Assembly: GCA_033675265.1 (NCBI GenBank)
Contig: JAUJYZ010000250.1
Location: 1-64,000 of the forward strand
From: Actinostola sp. cb2023
Lineage: Eukaryota; Cnidaria; Anthozoa; Actiniaria; Actinostolidae
DNA length: 64,000 nt
Reading direction: 5' to 3'
Shown here one piece after another: positions 28,304 to 39,600 of this stretch (the first letter of the stretch is position 1; each line of letters starts with the position of its first letter). The notes under the pieces were generated by a model. The model ran no database searches and was not told the DNA's origin. It saw nothing but the letters and a program-made list of their open reading frames with translations. The translations under genes and the position numbers were made by a program.

Positions 28304-28990
28304 CAATATAATAAGAAGGCAATTTATTATTTTGTTCAAGCATTTTAAGCACGTACTATGTAACTGTTTATCAGTATATTTTTAAGGATGGAAAAAGGAT
28401 GGAAACACCACTTTTTCGGAAAACGTATTTGCTAGGTAAACAGTTTGTTTACAGTTTGTTTTGAAGTATATAAGGCCCGGTTCAAATGTCGAAATTCACA
28501 TGCGCCGAGCCTAATTACTTCAAACAAGACGGCCTAATAATTATCTATTGTTTCGAATTTTGTACTGGGCCTGGCCGAACTATATGGGTATATTATACGT
28601 AGTTCAAATGTTTTATTTAAACCTTGATGATTCCTCTCCTCCCATTACATGTGTACCACTTTCATGTCTTGTACCGACCGTGTCGGGAATGTCATTGCTG
28701 TTGAATTCAAATAAAGCATAAATTATTATTTATTTAATTTATTTAGTTAATAAATAACCAAAATAATGAAATCGTTACCTCCTAAGCTCCTGAAAGCCAG
28801 CGCCCCTCCACGCATCCCTTCCCCCTCTGTTCGGTTCCATGTCGTCGGGTTTAGCTTTTCAGGCCTGAGAAAGTATGAAACGACTTGATCTTTGATCACG
28901 CTGGGGCTCCTAAACCCTTGATGATTAGAGCCCCAGTGGGAACAGGACAGAGGCTCCCCAGTACTTTCTTTTATTTGTGAGCTCACATTT
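28304..28990. other. gene-free spacer
   Basis: AT-rich, with no convincing coding sequence. A possible upstream exon of the transposase relic would lie here, but I could not identify one. Confidence 0.5.
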
Positions 28991-30100
28991 TCCCCGCCCC
29001 CATTATAAAAAACCCTCCCTATTGTTCCCTAAACGCTTTCCAATTTACTCCTTACCGCCGCCTGTAGTTCTCTTTATAATTCACCCCATTCTGCTGCTCG
29101 GTATCTCTTTACTTTACCTACACGTTTACACCAAATTTCACCAGTCTATCCGCCCGTATCTCCTAGCACGTCTACGTACTTATCTCTCTTCCAACTGCGC
29201 GATTTTCACTATTTCTTCAACTCAAAAGCTTAAATCTTCTATACACTTTAGTTCACATATACTCCCCTACAGCATAAGCATCAGTTGTATTCCACTATTA
29301 TCTATGTTTATTGTACAGAAGGTATTTTAAGAATCTCCACCTTATCATTTCCACCCTTTCCACAGAATATTCAGTCCTGTGTTCCACGTTCAGCTTGTTC
29401 CTCGCTTATGTTAATTAGTCATACTCGCTGTTTCACCATTTTATCCATCAATTGCTCCTTTTTCTTCAATTTTCGGCTCATAGGCTAACTTCGATTTTAC
29501 ATGTCACCATCCAATTATCACCGGAATTTACGTTTGCCGATCCATATCGTTCCATGTTTCCGTTTGACCCTTGCCCCCCATATCCCGCTCCATTAACTTA
29601 ATCTTTTCACCACTGACAAACACAGAACATGTATATAGTCCAAAAAAATCCGACCCTCTCCATCCCCTACAGCCCCTCTCCCTGCAACCGTCCCTGTTGC
29701 CGTCAAAACAAACACCCTTTTCTGCACAGCATTTAATAATTTCTCTAAACCACTCCTTTAACCATCGCCCCCCTTTCTCCTATCATCCATATCTATTTTC
29801 ACCCCTAGTTTCATTTGTCTTAATCTTCTGCCATTTTCAACACTATGTACATTCTTCCTCTTTCGATATCTATTTTTCATCCCCTTTTCCAATCTTTACC
29901 TATCCTTAACTTGACATTCGTTCTTTCTTCTCTGTCTGTCTTAATCCATTGTCTCTTCCGTTTCCCTCTCACCCTAACTTTCTCTCCCTCTTTGACTATC
30001 ATCCACTCCTCCACCTATCACTCCACCTTTTCAATACAGATTCCACTTCCATCTTGCCATCTCTCCACCTGTAACCAGATCACCTTAAAAAAAATCCACT
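28991..30100. repeat. pyrimidine-rich low-complexity DNA
   Basis: The plus strand is dominated by C and T (TCTTTC, CCATCC, TCCAC), with very few purine runs. The long open frames here simply reflect the scarcity of stop codons in such sequence; their products are S/F/L/P-rich without domains. No gene is called. Confidence 0.7.
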
Positions 30101-30515
30101 TCTCCTATCTTTCTCTTCATTCTATCTATCATCCATTTTCTCCACTTAACACCTCAGTCCCTCCATATCCATACACCACACTTTATTCCTATTTATTTTC
30201 CTTCTATTTTTCTTTTATCTATCATCCATTTCTCTACTTACACCTCAGCTTCTCCACATCCATACACCACACTTCTATCTTATCTCTCTTCCTTCTATAT
30301 TTCTTTTCCCGATCATCCATTTCTCCACTTGACACCCCAGCCTCTCCACATCCATACACCACACTTTTTTCATATTTATTTTCTTTCTATTTTTCTTTTA
30401 TCTATCATCCATTTCTCCACTTGTCACCTCAGCCCCACCACATCCACACACCACACTTTTTTCATATTAATTTTCTTTCTATTTTTCTTTTATCTATCAT
30501 CCATTTTTTTTAATT
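30100..30515 (+). repeat. tandem repeat of about 92 bp, four copies
   Basis: Successive copies carry an ACCTCAG-like start followed by CATCCATACACCACAC and end in ATCATCCATTTCTCCACTT. They begin near 30,150, 30,242, 30,333 and 30,426, spacing 91-93 bp. The unit is made from the same pyrimidine-rich sequence that surrounds it. Confidence 0.8.
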
Positions 30516-30564
30516 TTTTTAATTTATTATTTTTATTTTTCATTATTATTATTTATTTATTTTA

Positions 30565-30595
<31 letters not shown>

Positions 30596-30730
30596 TTTTT
30601 TAATATTATTTCTTTTATTTTAATTTTTATTAAATCATCATTATTATTTTTATTATTATTACTATTATTTTTTTTTTTTTTTTTTTTATTTTTTATTTTA
30701 TTGATTTATTTATTTGTATTTTTTTTCCCC
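30505..30730. repeat. T-rich / TTATT low-complexity tract
   Basis: Degenerate TTATT, TTTATT and poly-T runs without coding potential, following directly on the 92-bp repeats. Confidence 0.85.
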
Positions 30731-30957
30731 CTCCACTTGTCACTCCATTGATCCACCCACACTCCACCTCTTTCTCCTTTCGATATCATCCATACCCAGC
30801 CTTCAGCTTTCCGTACCAACATCCTCCACCATCCACGAATTAACCCCTTCCGTTTCCCACTTTTTCATATCCCATTCCTTGTGATGGTCCGAATACCTTG
30901 TTAGCTCTATCGCTCTGGAATAACCAGTCGATTACAATAAAAGTATTTTTGCATCTA

Positions 30958-31311
<354 letters not shown>

Positions 31312-31326
31312 CAAGCTGACCGGAAG

Positions 31327-31513
31327 TAATGTACATTCATACATCACAATGACTTCCGGTGGTTTTATTAATAACATCCATGCACTCTTTCGTTTTCTAT
31401 CTCGTGGCTTCCTAACCAAACATACAGCTAATTAAAACATGTTAGCAGTGATTAACTAGAATAGAATGCAAACGGTTCACACGATGGAATTTCACATGAG
31501 TACATGGCATGGT
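31327..31513 (+). repeat. dispersed repeat, copy 1 (matches 50,788-50,970)
   Basis: From ATGTACATTCATACAT through ACACGATGGAATTTCAC this stretch is nearly identical to a segment just downstream of the CALHM-like gene at 50,982-51,893. It carries the same AATAAA-type signal on the minus strand. A short inverted pair ACCGGAAGT / ACTTCCGGT sits at its left end. It is either an unclassified dispersed element or a duplicated piece of a gene's 3' flank. Confidence 0.9.
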
Positions 31514-31944
31514 GGGGGGAGGGCATAGAGTAAATACCCGCGTATAAGCAGAACCTAGGTTTTTCCAGGTTAGCCTTTAAAGGTTCTTATATATTTGGTG
31601 TCTACTGAAAATGCGTTCGGTTCATTACCAGATTTGGCAATGTTTTGTAAGCATTGATATAACCAATCAAATCCAAGGATATCATGTTGCCATATCAAGT
31701 AAGGCTTGGAGAACGTCTGTATATAAAATTACTCAAAGTTACTCCACGTTTTAGATAGTTTTACTGGCTCCGAAGTTAGACATGTTTTGACACTTGTGGT
31801 CGTATTTCATTGCTCTGAAGCATTCGTGACAACGCGTCACGGCATGTGACAAAACAACTCTTTCGTTGCTGAAATCAATAACTTGTGTTCTAATAGATAC
31901 GCTAAAAGGCAATAACTAATATAAACTTTTACTTTTTCAGAATT

Positions 31945-32055
31945 ATGGATGAAAGCTCAAAGCGAACGTATGTTAGCACGGGCAATACGCCACATAAACC
32001 CAAAGAGAAACGCGCGTTCCGCGAAGAGGATAAGCACTGGTGCATCTCGACGTAA
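31945..32055 (+). CDS. short uncertain ORF, 36 residues
   Basis: An ATG follows closely after a splice-acceptor-like TTTTTCAG (31,933-31,940) and opens a Lys/Arg/Glu-rich 36-residue frame ending at TAA. It could be the start or an internal exon of a gene, but no other exon could be linked and no family is recognised. Confidence 0.15.
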   Translation: MDESSKRTYVSTGNTPHKPKEKRAFREEDKHWCIST

Positions 32056-32059
32056 ACTG

Positions 32060-32341
32060 TTACGATGTTGTTAGGCGAACAAGCGCTGGGCTGCGAACAC
32101 CTTTGAAGAGAGAGTCCATCGAATAGTTGTGGTCTATTGTCGAGCAAGGGACCAACGCAACACGTTTCTCGCTGAATTTGTCGATAAAACTGATGTGAAC
32201 CATCCTAAAAACAGCTTCAAGCCCTTCCAGGCCGGTTACGGAAACCGAGTACTCTTCTTTTGATACGCAGTGAACGTATAATAACCGAATATCATCGAAG
32301 ACGGGCGCTGAGTATCCAGCAATAGGCCTAAACGCCGCCAT
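32060..32341 (-). CDS. uncharacterised ORF, 93 residues
   Basis: The ATG lies in a good Kozak setting (G at -3, G at +4) and begins MAAF. The amino-acid composition looks protein-like, and the surrounding sequence is richer in CpG than its neighbours. It could be a first coding exon, with a possible GGTGTT donor near the codons for SLFKG, continuing to the left. It has no domain that I recognise and lies inside a repeat-rich interval, so it may be chance or part of a mobile element. Confidence 0.25.
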   Translation of the reverse strand: MAAFRPIAGYSAPVFDDIRLLYVHCVSKEEYSVSVTGLEGLEAVFRMVHISFIDKFSEKRVALVPCSTIDHNYSMDSLFKGVRSPALVRLTTS

Positions 32342-33689
32342 TACTTCTTGTCGTCTTGCCGGTTGTGAGAAAGTGATGACGTCACGAAAAAACGATAATA
32401 TAATACGAAACGCAATGCATTCTGGGATACTATTCAGACCTCCTCTGGGTACCTGGTATCATTCTGTCATATCAACACCGCGGTAGCTCTCGCGCAATCA
32501 TATTTCTGACTTTACTGCTCGAAAGATGCTTTTAGTTAGTTTTTTCTCAACAATATACATTTTATTCTTCTTTTATGGTTATTCCTGATTTCTCTCTTGT
32601 GCCAGTACCTTCCTTATATGTTGTCCTCGTCAACTCGCTTGTCAAATCCTTTGGCATTATTGCCACGCTTGTTTCGATGTCTTCTAAATAAACGAGACAT
32701 TTCTCTATATTTTCCAGTAATCTACTAAACCTAAATGACTTCTTCTCTTGTCAACTTATCTATGCTGCTAGATACAACAACATTAACAATTCTAACTGGG
32801 TCTCTTCAGCGCTATCAGTGTCAGTCACTTACTTCACTAACATGCTTTCGTTTGATCCCAAGTACATAGCTTTGACAAATACAATCGTGTGATGCATGAT
32901 CGGTCCAATCGAACATGTCTCTGTTTCGACATCCACGTCAACTTCCAAAACAACACTGAACAAAACTTTGTCCAGATTCATTACATTAGACCCCCCGCGT
33001 GGATTTCAGGTTTTCTATTATAAGTCAGGAAATATGTATCGCTTTTTGATAAAATCTTTGGTGTTAAACAAAATGTATGTCGTTAATAAATTAGTATGCA
33101 TAATTACACGATCACGTGATCAATGACGTCACAATAAAGGAAAAATGACCAAAATAACGCGCTGCTCATAGTTAACTAGAAGCTGAAACTAGATATGGGA
33201 AATTGCTTGCAATAGGATGCGAATAAAGCCCACGTTTCGATTGGATGGTTTCAATGAGTGGTTAAGGCTATATTATGATGGGTTTCTAGTCACGTGACCT
33301 GTTTTAGGCAATATCGCCTTACCAATAAAAATATGTCAACCAAATGAGACTGATTATTGTTAGGGACAATGATACAAATACATTAAATGTGATAAATATT
33401 ATACGCCATTGAAACTCGTCAGCGCATTTCCAGAAAACCATTTATGGCGATAATCTACAAAATCTGATCACGTGACATGACAATCCCAAAATACACAGTT
33501 GAATATTCTTCCTTTTACTGAACTCTACTGATGGACCGAATATTAAGAAATTCTACCAAGGATTCAGTGAGAAAAGCTAAAAAATGAATTTGACTAATAT
33601 TTGGCCAAATGCCAAGCCTTAACATGCTTGAGTTGCTTTTTTGATGTCTCTTCGTCCAAATGACGACCCATATATTCGGCAACAATTGA

Positions 33690-34848
33690 AGGGTTGCCCG
33701 TGAAAATGGCCTAAGTGACTATTTTGATGATTTTTTTTAATGTTTTGCAATTGCTTCAAAAATAGAACTACTGGCTTCTAAATACCTATACAAACATTAT
33801 TTGGTATTTTTAGATCGGTTACCAGGGGCGGATCCAGGTTTTTGTCAAACAGGGGGTTGTGTTGCGGCCGTTGTGTTGTGTGAGCGGCAAAGCCGCGAAG
33901 TACTAGGGGGGTGTGGGGGCATGCCCCCCCCAGAAAATTTTGAAATCTACAAGCTCTAAAATGCAATTTTTAGAGATCTGGAGTTGTTTTATTAACACAA
34001 CAAAACTCAATTTTCAGTAAAATTTTGAGTTTATTGGACATCCAACAAAGATGCTTGGAAGAGTCTTATTTAGTGAGCTTACAAGTATGAAGGCTTTACA
34101 TACGTTTTTTGACGCTAAAAACGGCAAGTTCTTTCTGTTATCAGTCAAACCGGCCTCGAAGTCGAACGGTCGTGTAAACAGTATGAATGAATTATATTAT
34201 TCTTACGAGGGAGAGAGCTGAAAGTGCAAGAGAGACCTACGGACAGACATATCTATACAAGCGGTATTAAAAAATATCCATAGGGGGGGTTGCAACCCCC
34301 AGAACCCTCCTCCTGGATCCGCCCCTGGTTACACTCGAATTGCGGACACTACAGTATTTATAATTTCGGCTTGAATTTTAAAGTGATAGTTTCAGGACAG
34401 CATGCAAATTACTTTTACGGCCCAGTGACTTATTGCCAAGACAACAAACACCTTGTAACACAATGAGATTTTGAACATGTTTGCCCTCCCTCTTCTCAAT
34501 GTTGAAGTCCTTCAGTAGTGAGGTCCATATGTTGAAAAACTCATATTTTTTTAATATGAACTATACGCTTACAAATCCCCTCCCCCCTCTCCAATGTTGA
34601 AGAAACATCATTGCCCATGAAGGAGTGCACCTGGTGGTCAACATTATATGGGGGAGGGAAGGGGAGTGTACAGGTGGATAATCTCGATCTAAGCTCTTCA
34701 TCTAGTGTAATAATCGCTCTCAACATCACCAAATCATGTTTGTATAGGTATCAATAAGCCAGTAGTGTTTTTGAAGCAATTGCAAAACATTTTAAAAATC
34801 GTCAAAATAGTCACTTAGGCCGTTTTCATGGGCAACCCTTCAATTATC
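33690..34848. repeat. inverted repeat pair, arms about 110 bp
   Basis: The left arm (about 33,691-33,798) and right arm (about 34,735-34,847) are inverted copies sharing GAAGCAATTGCAAAACATT on the right arm and its complement on the left. The ~930-bp interior contains the hAT-like MITE at 33,823-34,327, which appears to have inserted into an older inverted-repeat element. Confidence 0.75.
33823..34327. mobile_element. hAT-like MITE, 505 bp
   Basis: The ends are CAGGGGCGGATCCAGG and its exact complement, with GTTAC directly on both sides as a short candidate target duplication. CAGGGGCGGATC-type ends are common in non-autonomous hAT-group elements of invertebrates. The interior has no transposase but includes a G-rich module (about 33,882-33,975) related to segments at 49,797 and 50,530. 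Confidence 0.8.
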
Positions 34849-35552
34849 CAAGTATCGCACCACATGCGTCTCCATTGGCGTAGTTTAGCGATCATACCGT
34901 CAATGTTTACATGATGATGCCCCCAAGTTATTCGACGTGCCCCGAAACAAAACTTTCACAGTTGTATTCAGAAACTCATAAATTTTCGATTTCTACAGGC
35001 CGGTTTTTTTCGACACGGGTCAAATCTGAAGAAAACTTACAATATATCGTAAAAATACTCGTGTGTTCAAAACAGAGACACGTACGGTAATATGAATAAC
35101 AATAGATTGCTTGACTGTAGTGCATTGTGGGATAGCTGTGTATTTATAGCAGCAATCTATGATAAAACTGGGAGCCTTTTCTTCTCAAGAGGACGTCATT
35201 TTGTCACGTGACACATATTGCCAAATCTGGCAATGAACCGAACCTATTTAGGTTTTTAAATAGGTTCTTATTTTCTTAAGAGGAAAAGATGCTTGCTACT
35301 GGCCGGTCCAACAACTAGCTCAATATCAGTAGCCAGACTAAATTGGATATACCTGTTTAAATATTGATTAAAATAAATTAAAATAAAATATGGGTGTGGT
35401 CATGTTACTCTATACTAGGCAGAAGCAATTATTTTTGAACAGTGTATAAAGTATATCAGATTTAGTGAGATTACAAGATATTTTATATTTAAGGTCAACA
35501 GGTTCTTAATCACTAGGTTCTTATATGCGGGTTTTTACTGTATATTTTCAGG
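34849..35552. other. gene-free stretch
   Basis: No coding region is seen. It contains the right-hand members of the inverted repeats that bound the 31,529-35,536 interval and several AGGTTCTTAT motifs related to those at its left end. Confidence 0.5.
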
Positions 35553-35866
35553 TAGTATGTGCCGCAGAGACACAATAAGTACAACGTTAGCACTATGTGC
35601 CGCAGAGACACAACAAGTACAACGTTAGCACTATGTGCCGCAGAGACACAACAAGTACAACGTTAGTACTATGTGCCGCAGAGACACAACAAGTACAACG
35701 TTAGCACTATGTGCCGCAGAGACACAACAAGTACAACGTTAGCACTATGTGCCGCAGAGACACAACAAGTACAACGTTAGCACTATGTGCCGCAGAGACA
35801 CAACAAGTACAACGTTAGCACTTTGTGCCGCAGAGACACAACAAGTACAACGTTAGCACTTTGTAC
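35553..35866 (+). repeat. 38-bp minisatellite, about 8 copies
   Basis: Eight near-identical units contain ATGTGCCGCAGAGACACAAC followed by AAGTACAACGTTAGCACT. The first copy differs by AATAAG for AACAAG, and the last two have CTTTGT in place of CTATGT. High identity indicates recent expansion. Confidence 0.95.
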
Positions 35867-36487
35867 AAGAAGAAACAATTCGAGAACTCGGTAACATTTA
35901 GTACTGTTCACGATATTTGTACTATGATCTCAATTCCCACCCCCCTCCCATGGAGGTCACTACTTTTTTAGCAAGTGACTAAGAAGAGGAAGACGTACGG
36001 ACTTTCCTTGTGGAAGTTGTACTAAGATGCCAATTTGAGACATTTTATTTAAAAACCCGCCATATAAATAATCCCCAATTGGAGCTGAAACGACTGAGAA
36101 CAATGCTTGGACTTCCTGTGTTAGCACTGAAGCAAAAGACCGTCAGTGTGACGGTAAAGGCTTGTTCCCATAACCCAAACAGCCCTTGGCCGACCAATCA
36201 ATAGAACGAATCTATTGTGTTACTGCATCGTTCTATTGTTTTAATTAATGAGGTGCTTTTGAGGCATCCCATTTAGCCGCCACCCAGTGTAGCTAACAAT
36301 TAGCATAATCTTTACAATGAGGAACTTTCATTATTTAAGGTCAAGTATCGTTGTAATGATGCCTTCATCGTGTTTACAAAGCCTAGTATTACTAAAGGGC
36401 TCAGAACGCGAGTAATAGAAGATACCAACTAAAGGTAATTTGCAGATGAAACAAACGCAAATAAAAAAGGCTGTGTAATGTTACACA

Positions 36488-36507
36488 TGACGTGATGAAT
36501 CACGTCA
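36488..36507. promoter_or_regulatory. bZIP-type palindrome upstream of the VEGF-like gene
   Basis: TGACGTGAT and its exact complement ATCACGTCA are separated by two bases. TGACGT is the half-site used by CREB/ATF-type bZIP factors. The palindrome is about 70 bp upstream of a TATA-like element and about 130 bp upstream of the start codon. A regulatory role is inferred from motif and position only. Confidence 0.4.
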
Positions 36508-36575
36508 TTACTTTTTCCGACCAATAGGGAAGCGTCTCAGGAAATCCTTTTCTCTTTCGTTAGATTCTCGACGAG

Positions 36576-36582
36576 TATAAAG
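36576..36582 (+). promoter_or_regulatory. TATA-like element of the VEGF-like gene
   Basis: TATAAAG lies 54 bp before the ATG at 36,636. Initiation about 30 bp downstream would leave a 5' leader of only about 30 bp. Confidence 0.45.
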
Positions 36583-36635
36583 CTCTTCAACTCGCTGCAA
36601 GGATTGTCAGTTTTATAGGTTTCACTCGAAGAAGA

Positions 36636-39600
36636 ATGATGAAGGTCGCAACGGTTCTCCTCATGGTGGCAGCTTTGCTTGTCGTCTGGCTCAAGCCCAC
36701 AGCCTCCAATCGTATCGTAAGTGTTGCCTTGTACCCGTTTTACTTTACGCATTTTGAATTGAACAAAGCCTTGATAAACAGTCTCTTCAGTTACGTCAGT
36801 ACTCATCGAATTGTGCAACACTCAGTTATAAAATAACTGCGAAAAAACTGGGAGAGAAAAATAAAGACCCTAAACCTCGAGAGAAGAAATATCATTTCAA
36901 TTGTGTAACAATCATCCATTTACTACAAGACCAAGTAGAGTTCAAAGACATTCAGGAGGAATTATTATTTCGTTTGTTTGCGCAGCTGAGGCTCTTATCT
37001 TTTTCATTTTTGTGTGTGCCACTCTGCAGTGTTACCTGGGCCTTGCTTGTTCCGGTTTATGCTTACTGAAGCATAAAATACTGACGTATCGTGATTTAAT
37101 ATGTTTTATAAAATATTTACCGTGTTTATATGAGAGGGCGCAAGGACACCCTGGCGCAAAGTGTCGAAAAGTCACTGGCGTTCAAAATCATCGAAAAATG
37201 CTTGTTTTTTAATACTTTTATAAAATATTTATTCGGTGATTTTGAGCGAGTGATTTTAATTGTCTATGGCTTTGCCGCGAGTGTGTCTAAGTCCTCTGAT
37301 ATATACACTGTAGCCAACCAATCAGAGCGCGCGTACTATCGTAAACATTGTACCCCTCTGTCCATCCATAATTCATTTGAAGATTTTTTTCGTTCATGCA
37401 TCCTTGCATATGCATTTCCTTCCTTCCACATTCCACCTATTCAACCATCCGTCTGTCCAATCACCCATTCATTCATCCATCCCTCAACTCCATCCATCCA
37501 TCCATCCATCCATCCATTTATCCATTTATGTTTCTTCATTTGGTACAGTCCATTAAACTATTATTCCACTCGTGCGTCATTTTACCATATAAGGGCAAGA
37601 GAACACGCAAAATATGCCAGCGTATTACACAGTAGCTCGCGCGCGCACGAAAAACATAGCAAAAATGGCTCAAAAACTTCAATTATGGGATAATAAAATC
37701 AATTGTGGGATAATAAACCCCTTATTTAATGGTTTAACAGATAATACTTGCGGACATTTTACTCGTTACTCGTATTTTTCCTCGTCCTACGGGCTCAGAA
37801 AAATATTACACAACTCGTAAAATATCCGCGCGTATTATCTGTCAAACCATCAAATAAGCTGTATTTATTCACATGGTATTTATCAATTCCTTTCTTTGTT
37901 TCTGCGATTGTTTGCTTCTTTGTTTGTTCTCTACTCGCGTCATTTCACCATTGTCATTTCGTCATTGTTTATTCAGCATGACTTATCATGATGAAATACT
38001 GCGAGATGAAATAAATACAGCTTATTTGATGGTTTGACAGATAATATGCGCGGATATTTTACGAGTTGCGTAGTATTTTTCTGAGCCCGCAGGTTGAGGA
38101 AAAATACGAGCAATGAGTAAAATATCCGCAAGTATTATCTGTCAAACCATCAAATAAGGGGTTTATTATTCCACAATTGATTTTGTTTCTTTGTTTCCTG
38201 AAGTTTTTGAGCCATTTTTGCTATGTTTTTCGTGCGCGCGCGAGCTACTGAGTAATACGCTGGCATATTTTGCGTGTTCTCTTGCCCTTATATGGTAAAA
38301 TGACGCACGAGTGGAATAATAATGCTAGATAAAGCCTTGTCTTGTATATTTCTTGTTTAATTGCTTGTTTGTTCTCTACTCGCATTATTCAGCATCACTT
38401 TTCAGAAATAACACCACTAGATGAAACACTGCTAGATGAAACACTGCTAGATGAAACACTGCTAGATGATACACTGCTAGATGAAGCCTTGTCCATGAAG
38501 GACGTCGATCGTATACGACACTTGGTATCAAAGAAAAGTTACAAAAGAACAATCTCGTCGACATTAGCAATGACGCCAACGTGCGACACTTGCCACATAC
38601 CAGACACTAACAACGTACAGATCATCACAAGTAAGCAACTACAATATGCTGTTATCATAATGGGATACATTGGTCAGTTGCTAGGCCGGGGGAGCGGAAG
38701 GGTGTAGGTTGATTGGTCACTTTACTAGGGGAAGGGGTGTATATTGGTTGCTAGGGGAAGGGGTGTATATTGATTGCTAGGGGAAGAGTGTATATCGGTT
38801 GCTAGGGGAAGGGGTGTATATCGGTTTCTAGGGGAAGGGGTGTATATTGATTGCTAGCAAGAGACCATAATACTAAGAGAGCGAATCGCGCGGAATGATG
38901 TTTGGGATATGCTCGTGGCGCTAAATCTATTTTTAGTAAACCGGAAGGTGAGCACACTTCAGCGAAATCTGACTTCCGGCAGAAAAAAAATATTTCGGTA
39001 CTGAAAACGCCGGCTTTGAATGTTGTTATTGTTGTTATTTACATAACGGCAAAATGAAAATGAAAACGCTTGCAACAAAGCACAAGACTAGAAGTAAATA
39101 AACACAAATCTATGCCAACCAAATATGACTTCAAGTCCTAACTACGACTCGTCGGTTTTTATTTGTGAACTGGATTTGAGAAACGACAAAAATCAAGCGA
39201 CAACTGTTTTCAATGAATCAAGACAAGACTTTAATCAGTTGCAGTCGTTGGCGAAAAAACTGGAGAAAGATCTATATACGCTTACCTTCACCAATCTTGT
39301 TTGAATCGCTCGTTGAACTCAGTTGAAGTGTACGCCATGTTGACTCTGTTTCACTCTCACTCTCAGGTTGTTGTTGTTTAAAAAAACTGCTAAAACACTC
39401 GGGATGATAATAAATACGAGCCAACAAGTATATCCAAAGAAATTCAAATGTGTTTGAAGGAATGGTTTAGACGATATTTCGTCTTTGAACGTGATTTTGA
39501 AGCAGTTCTGTGTTCATCGTGAATCAAGGCCAAGCACATTTCTTTCATGTTCTTTGTAAAGCGAGGCCGACGTTTCCTCTTTTTCCGTTGAATTCATGAG

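Larger units (their letters stand above)
31529..35536. mobile_element. composite region bounded by nested inverted repeats
   Basis: Two pairs of inverted repeats enclose this interval. The outer pair (about 31,529-31,560 and 35,503-35,535) shares ACCCGC(A/G)TATAAG followed by AACCTAG. The inner pair (31,614-31,643 and 35,212-35,242) matches at about 27 of 29 positions around CCAAATCTGG. This suggests a roughly 3.6-4.0 kb non-autonomous DNA element or several nested ones. No transposase is seen inside. Several CACGTGAC motifs occur in the interior, and a hAT-like MITE lies at 33,823-34,327. Apart from the weak ORFs at 31,945 and 32,341, I see no genes here. Confidence 0.5.

Noticed and set aside
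29571..30751. Several Ser/Phe/Leu-rich frames that look like membrane proteins
   Set aside because: The region is pyrimidine-rich and tandemly repeated; hydrophobic codons follow from T-rich composition, and there is no conserved motif or codon pattern.
36010..36204. 64-residue plus-strand frame upstream of the VEGF-like gene
   Set aside because: No start context, no motif and no splice connection to the gene; likely chance.
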